Origin: CAVZCC01 sp963773765
GTDB lineage: Bacteria; Actinomycetota; Acidimicrobiia; Acidimicrobiales; Microtrichaceae
NCBI GenBank assembly: GCA_963773765.1
Contig: CAVZCC010000008.1
Location: 124,001-188,000 of the forward strand
Length of the DNA stretch: 64,000 bases
Reading direction: 5' to 3'
Shown here: piece after piece, positions 62,547 through 64,000 of the stretch
Layout: each line of letters starts with the position of its first letter
How positions within the stretch are numbered: the stretch's first letter is position 1
The notes under the pieces: model-generated
Databases searched by the model: none
What the model was told of the DNA's origin: nothing
The model's input: the letters and a program-made list of their open reading frames with translations, nothing else
Program-made: the position numbers and the translations under genes

Positions 62547-64000
62547 TCACCCGCTCGACACCGGGTGCCGGTGCTGCAGCTCGGCCAACGTGGCGAAGAT
62601 CTCGGGGCGGGTCATCGCCTGCGGGGTGAGGGCGTCCTCGCCGTAGCCGGCCTCGCCGAGCATCGCCACGGTGTCCCGGAGGACCCAGGCGTGACCGACG
62701 AACTCATAGGAGTCTGCGGAACGCCTGTGCCGGTACATCCGGGCCGCCAGGTCGTTCGACCCGAGCCGGGCCGCGGCGTAGGCGGCAACCATGGGCGCGC
62801 CGGTCATCCAGTGATCGATCCCGGTCCGGTCGGTGATCCGGACGTAGTCGCCCACCTCGGCGACAGCAGCCGCCGGATCGGATGCCGTCCGCGCCAACGC
62901 CAGGTTCAACATCGTGGACGTCTTGACCAGGGACCCTCCCTCACGCCAGCCGGGGAACCGTTCGGCCAGTTCGAGCACCCGGCGCACCTTGGACTCGGAC
63001 GTCCCGTCCCTGAGCAACGCAGCCGTCGCGAAGTAGACCGCCGTGCCGAGCCAGACCGGACCGCCCAACTCGTTCGCGTCGGCCATGCACCGTTCGATCG
63101 CGGCGTCGACGCCCGGACCGTCGCTCGGACCGAGGAGGAGCGCCAGGCTGCGGGCGTGGATGGCGGCATAGGGATCCCCGCAGCGCTCAGCGCAGTCCAA
63201 CGCGACCTCGCACGTCGCGAGGGACACCGAGTCGGGCACGTAGACGGCCATCGTCACCGGCACGTAGTTGGCCCACGGCGACTCCAGCAGCCCCGGGTGT
63301 TGCTCGAAGATCGCGCGGGCACGACCATCGAGCCCGACCGCCTCCACCACGTCCCCGGCCACCATGGCGCCTGTCGCAGCCACCCACGACGCGTCGTACC
63401 GAACCTGTGGGTCGACCTCGGCCTCGGTGTCGAGGACCGGACGCAGCCACGCAACCTGATCGGCGGGCACCTCCTGGTTGAGGAACAGCCACAGCGACTT
63501 CACGAGAGCGGTCAACTCGCGCCACCGGCCGGTCGCTCCCAGCCACTCCGCCGTCGCCCGCAGGCAGTCGAACGCATCGGAGATGATCGCCTTCGCCTCG
63601 CCATAGTCGGCGCCGAAGACCCGCCGCCCCTCCCGGTGGGCCAGGTCGCTGTAGTAGGAGGCGAACCGATCGAGCACCTCATCGGCCTCACCTGTCTCGA
63701 CCAGCCGGTCGCCACCGAACTGGCGGAGGGTCTCGAGCAGTCGGTAGCGGCCGGTCTCGCCGTCGTGCACGACCAGGGAGCGGTCGACCAGCCGGGTCAC
63801 CTGGTCGAGCACCTCGAACTCGTCGCCGTCGGGGCCGCCGACGACCGCGGTGGCGTCGACCAGACCGAAGCCACCGGCGAACACCGACAGGCTTCGGAAC
63901 ACCCGTCGGTCCTCCGGATCGAGCAGGTCGTAGGACCAGTCCACCGCGGCCTGCAGGGTGCGGTGGCGCTCGTGGCCCCGCCGGGAGCCGGCGAGCAGGC
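62547..64000 (-). CDS. Large ATPase-type transcriptional regulator, C-terminal part
   Basis: The frame enters from the right edge and ends at 62547, giving about 484 residues. R-H-R-T-L-Q-A-A-V-D-W-S-Y-D-L-L is the winged-helix part just after the NB-ARC/AAA ATPase of LuxR-, SARP- or cyclase-linked regulators. F-A-G-G-F-G-L, L-V-D-R-S-L-V and R-Y-R-L-L-E-T-L-R-Q-F follow. A long helical repeat region resembles TPR-like sensor domains. The ATPase and any HTH or cyclase domain are outside the window, so the exact class is open. Confidence 0.8.
   Translation of the reverse strand, partial: LLAGSRRGHERHRTLQAAVDWSYDLLDPEDRRVFRSLSVFAGGFGLVDATAVVGGPDGDEFEVLDQVTRLVDRSLVVHDGETGRYRLLETLRQFGGDRLVETGEADEVLDRFASYYSDLAHREGRRVFGADYGEAKAIISDAFDCLRATAEWLGATGRWRELTALVKSLWLFLNQEVPADQVAWLRPVLDTEAEVDPQVRYDASWVAATGAMVAGDVVEAVGLDGRARAIFEQHPGLLESPWANYVPVTMAVYVPDSVSLATCEVALDCAERCGDPYAAIHARSLALLLGPSDGPGVDAAIERCMADANELGGPVWLGTAVYFATAALLRDGTSESKVRRVLELAERFPGWREGGSLVKTSTMLNLALARTASDPAAAVAEVGDYVRITDRTGIDHWMTGAPMVAAYAAARLGSNDLAARMYRHRRSADSYEFVGHAWVLRDTVAMLGEAGYGEDALTPQAMTRPEIFATLAELQHRHPVSSG

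Noticed and set aside
1..64000. tRNA, rRNA, CRISPR array, prophage or intact insertion sequence
   Set aside because: No cloverleaf-like sequence, repeat-spacer array, transposase, integrase or phage structural gene was seen; intergenic gaps are all under about 270 bp.

Overview
The window is very GC-rich, gene-dense chromosomal DNA with no stretch above about 270 bp without a gene. It holds no tRNA, rRNA, CRISPR array or intact insertion sequence that I can see. The gene set points to a free-living high-GC actinobacterium, probably Acidimicrobiia-like (inference). Indicators are a group II truncated haemoglobin, an F420-biosynthesis CofC, a mycothiol-type DinB/maleylpyruvate-isomerase protein, a DprE1/UbiA pair, two WS/DGAT wax-ester/triacylglycerol synthases, many GTG starts and ATGA/GTGA overlaps.

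Layout. 1-6 kb: haemoglobin tail, SDR + TetR divergent from an epimerase-like gene (two repeated palindromes between them), a small membrane protein, an acyl-CoA dehydrogenase and a cyclase-domain protein. 6-11 kb: rnhB, a small Tudor-like protein, cutA, a GH38 alpha-mannosidase and trmO. 11-19.7 kb: cytochrome P450, a family A DNA polymerase, an M15 peptidase, a large unknown protein, gpsA, cofC and a PIG-L deacetylase. 19.7-26.8 kb: lipoprotein, the metG operon, DUF429, HIT, a DEDDy exonuclease and an unknown. 27-31.5 kb: a complete sugar/glycerol-phosphate type ABC importer operon. 31.5-36.5 kb: GNAT, dprE1, ubiA, a secreted HEMGH protein and tsaC. 36.7-47.5 kb: a neutral-lipid region with two WS/DGATs, two closely related alpha/beta hydrolases, an acyl-CoA ligase and redox enzymes. 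47.7-54.7 kb: zwf, type III glutamine synthetase and a molybdate regulator followed by modABC. 54.7-58.1 kb: DUF4239 protein, formylglycine-generating enzyme and sulfatase. 58.2-64 kb: an accessory stretch of small stress-type proteins, two TetR regulators, a cupin with a perfect operator, and the C-terminal part of a large ATPase regulator.

The dominant oddity is dense frameshifting. About seventeen genes, including metG and gpsA, which are normally essential, are broken by roughly 45 single-nucleotide frame changes while the family motifs stay intact across the breaks. On the plus strand nearly every change has the sense of one inserted base. I read this as insertion-biased sequencing or assembly error, not as pseudogenes. 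Those genes are given as single CDS features with approximate break points.

The most interesting biology is the coupled WS/DGAT-hydrolase neutral-lipid region with a 31-codon linking ORF, a DprE1 in which the residue aligning with the benzothiazinone-target cysteine is alanine, a sulfatase with its own activating enzyme, a one-component HTH-TOBE molybdate regulator, several long perfect hairpins at convergent gene ends, and two apparent gene remnants in intergenic gaps.
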